Below are positions 30,640 to 32,315 of a stretch of DNA of 32,315 nucleotides, one piece after another. The stretch covers positions 1-32,315 of the forward strand of contig JAWQRN010000280.1 of the NCBI GenBank assembly GCA_033557685.1, in the 5' to 3' direction. Source of the DNA: Sperchopsis tessellata. Taxonomy: Eukaryota > Arthropoda > Insecta > Coleoptera > Hydrophilidae. The stretch's first letter is position 1; each line of letters begins with the position of its first letter. A program made the translations under genes and the position numbers. The notes below the pieces were generated by a model. It was given only the letters and a program-made list of their open reading frames with translations. It made no database searches and was not told the DNA's origin.

Positions 30640-30935
30640 ACGAAAAGTGGTTATTATTCAGCAATGAGAAATATGAAAAATGGTGCAGAGGTTTTTCTAA
30701 TTCTTCGCAAGCATTTTGGTATATAGTTTTTCACTGCGTCAAAATATCTTTTCAAAGTTATGATGCCTTAACCAAAAATAACTATGTTAGATGGAAGGTT
30801 GGCCTTCCCATTATAACTCTTCAGCAATGAGGAATATGAAAAGAAATTTAATAAAAATTTGTATATAACATTTGACATGACAAAAAATATAAGCATCTAT
30901 TTAAAATTCTCAACACTTCAATCCTTCTGAGACGT
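30640..30935 (-). repeat. Satellite-like repeat unit, copy 3, inverted
   Basis: Read on the minus strand it gives gttgagaattttaaatag (30912), tgtcatgtcaaat, catattcctcattgctgaa, gacgcagtgaaaaactatataccaaa and gaagaattagaaaa, in the same order as copy 1. A second catattt-ctcattgctgaa string (about 30659-30682, 173 bases from the first at 30832) suggests internal tandem structure. Confidence 0.72.
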
Positions 30936-32190
30936 TGAATATTTTGATAAATATTTTATTTGAAATTCTTCACGGGTTATAGTACACATTTTTTCATATT
31001 GTTAAAATATATTAAATACTTTGAAAGATATGAAAGATTGTATATGTTAAATTCATTGGATATGTCAATGCCTATTGCGGGATGCGAGTACGTCATCGAG
31101 TGTATGAGTAATAAGATATGATATATACCTGTTCAATGATGTAATATATTGTAATAGTACGTTGGTATTATACATACTGTCATTTAATCCGAGCTATCAA
31201 TATAGAATTGATAGTAATCTTCAGTGATGTTTATGTGAATATTCATGTAAGAGTAGAAAATTTGATCAAAGCTGGTTTTAAACATTTGATAAACTGTTTA
31301 AAGAGTGGAATAGGCTTCTACTTACCTGTTAAGGTCTCACAAAATAGAAAATGGTTGGATAGTGAATGGTGGATGCAAGAAACTTAAAATGGAATACAGC
31401 TTCGAGATGAATTGATATTAATAAAATGATAATGGTTGGAATAACTTTAAGAGGGAAAGGAATATGGTTGAACCAATTACTCGACGAACCAAAATAGAAT
31501 ACTGTAATTGAAAAATAGATTATAATAAATTGATTTGAAATCCTGTAAAAGTACTATTATATATTAAATGGTAGAAACTCAGCGCAAAATGATAATGAAA
31601 TACAATTTAACAAAGAGGCACTCACTGAGCCAGAAATCATTGGTGAGAAATTCAGTCATTATTATATATATATATTATATAAATGAAATTCGGAAGAACA
31701 TTAAAAGATTTCACGATCAAGAATATATTGTAAAATATATAAAGGCTGTTAGTACTTTACTGACTGATTTTTAAGCTCTGTACTTTGTTACTATAAAAAA
31801 TACAATTGGGAATCTTCCCAATAACATTTTTGGCCTTCACAAATGAATTGTGTTTAAAAATATGTTATTTAGGAAAATGAACACCACTTTATATCTGCAA
31901 AAGAAGATGACAACTATTCTGATAAAAAATTAATTTGTCTATTTGAGTGAGCTACCAGAACCATTTATTTGTTCTAACAGTTGTAAATAAAAGTATTTTA
32001 AGATATATGATGTAAAGAGTTCACAATACGAGTTGTCTTCCACATCTTTGTATGGTCTTGTAGTACAGACGTTAATCATAATAAATAAATAAATAAACAA
32101 ATAAATATACAGCATTTGAAGTTATTAGGGAGAGATTTTTAAATTTGATAAATGTAGCTCTCTGCTAGTGTTTTTCTTGTTAAGTGAAGA
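30936..32190. other. AT-rich spacer, no gene recognised
   Basis: A short AAAT/AATA simple repeat lies at about 32078-32108. A 68-codon plus-strand frame at 31568-31774 shows no motif. No TMUB upstream exon could be read on the minus strand. Confidence 0.45.
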
Positions 32191-32315
32191 TTGTCTGTTG
32201 TGGTTGTGGTTCCGATTCTGAAAAAACCTAAACAAACCAGAAGTTCAGAGTATCGCCTGATAAATATCATTCCCTCGTATGACAAAAATTAATGAAATAA
32301 CAGTTAAACAGCAGC
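32191..32315 (+). pseudogene. Non-LTR reverse transcriptase fragment at the right edge
   Basis: The plus-strand frame reads VVVVPILKKPKQTRSSEYRL followed by INIIPSYDK, then after a one-base shift INEITVKQQ at the window end. This is RT block 1-2 (usual form: xxVPIPKxxx...xxYRPINILPxxxKxxExxVxxQL). Pro of YRPI is Leu here. It runs off the edge, so whether the rest of the element is intact is unknown. Confidence 0.7.

Overview
The window looks like intron-rich, AT-rich animal DNA, most likely from an insect. Two conserved single-copy genes sit on the minus strand as short exons with GT-AG junctions, among many decayed transposons typical of arthropods (hAT, Ty3/Gypsy, CR1/Jockey-like non-LTR, tRNA-derived SINEs). 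The species cannot be named from the sequence alone.

Host genes, both minus strand. (1) The first two coding exons of an activin/BMP type II receptor (Punt/ActRII-like) lie at 1247-1593, separated by a 56-bp intron. They give a signal peptide and the start of the cysteine-rich ectodomain; the rest of the gene lies off the left edge. (2) The last two coding exons of a TMUB1/2-like transmembrane ubiquitin-like protein lie at 24321-24644 and 17263-17410, with a 6.9-kb intron between them. The 5' exons of this gene were not found.

Layout: 1-300, possible non-LTR tail with an ATCT microsatellite; 1247-1593, punt exons; 2204-5877, a dead plus-strand hAT with a BED finger, interrupted by a minus-strand Gypsy fragment (3309-4860); 7480-8902, a dead minus-strand ZMYM1/DUF4371-type hAT; 9560-13099, a decayed minus-strand non-LTR element with a PHD/coiled-coil ORF1 and an EN-RT ORF2; 14127-14560, a long near-perfect inverted repeat; 17263-24644, the TMUB gene end, with a SINE and two non-LTR reverse transcriptase remnants in its intron; 25071-30369, an LTR-bounded Gypsy element inserted in a satellite-like repeat and carrying an apparent macro-domain ORF and a nested SINE; 30640-30935, an inverted copy of the same satellite; 32191-32315, a plus-strand RT fragment running off the edge.

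The points most worth following are the macro-domain remnant downstream of the Gypsy integrase, the satellite/Gypsy/SINE nesting that can be read from target-site duplications and the rebuilt empty site, and the 434-bp foldback whose right arm is an open reading frame. None of the transposon ORFs looks intact. The functional content is the two host genes.
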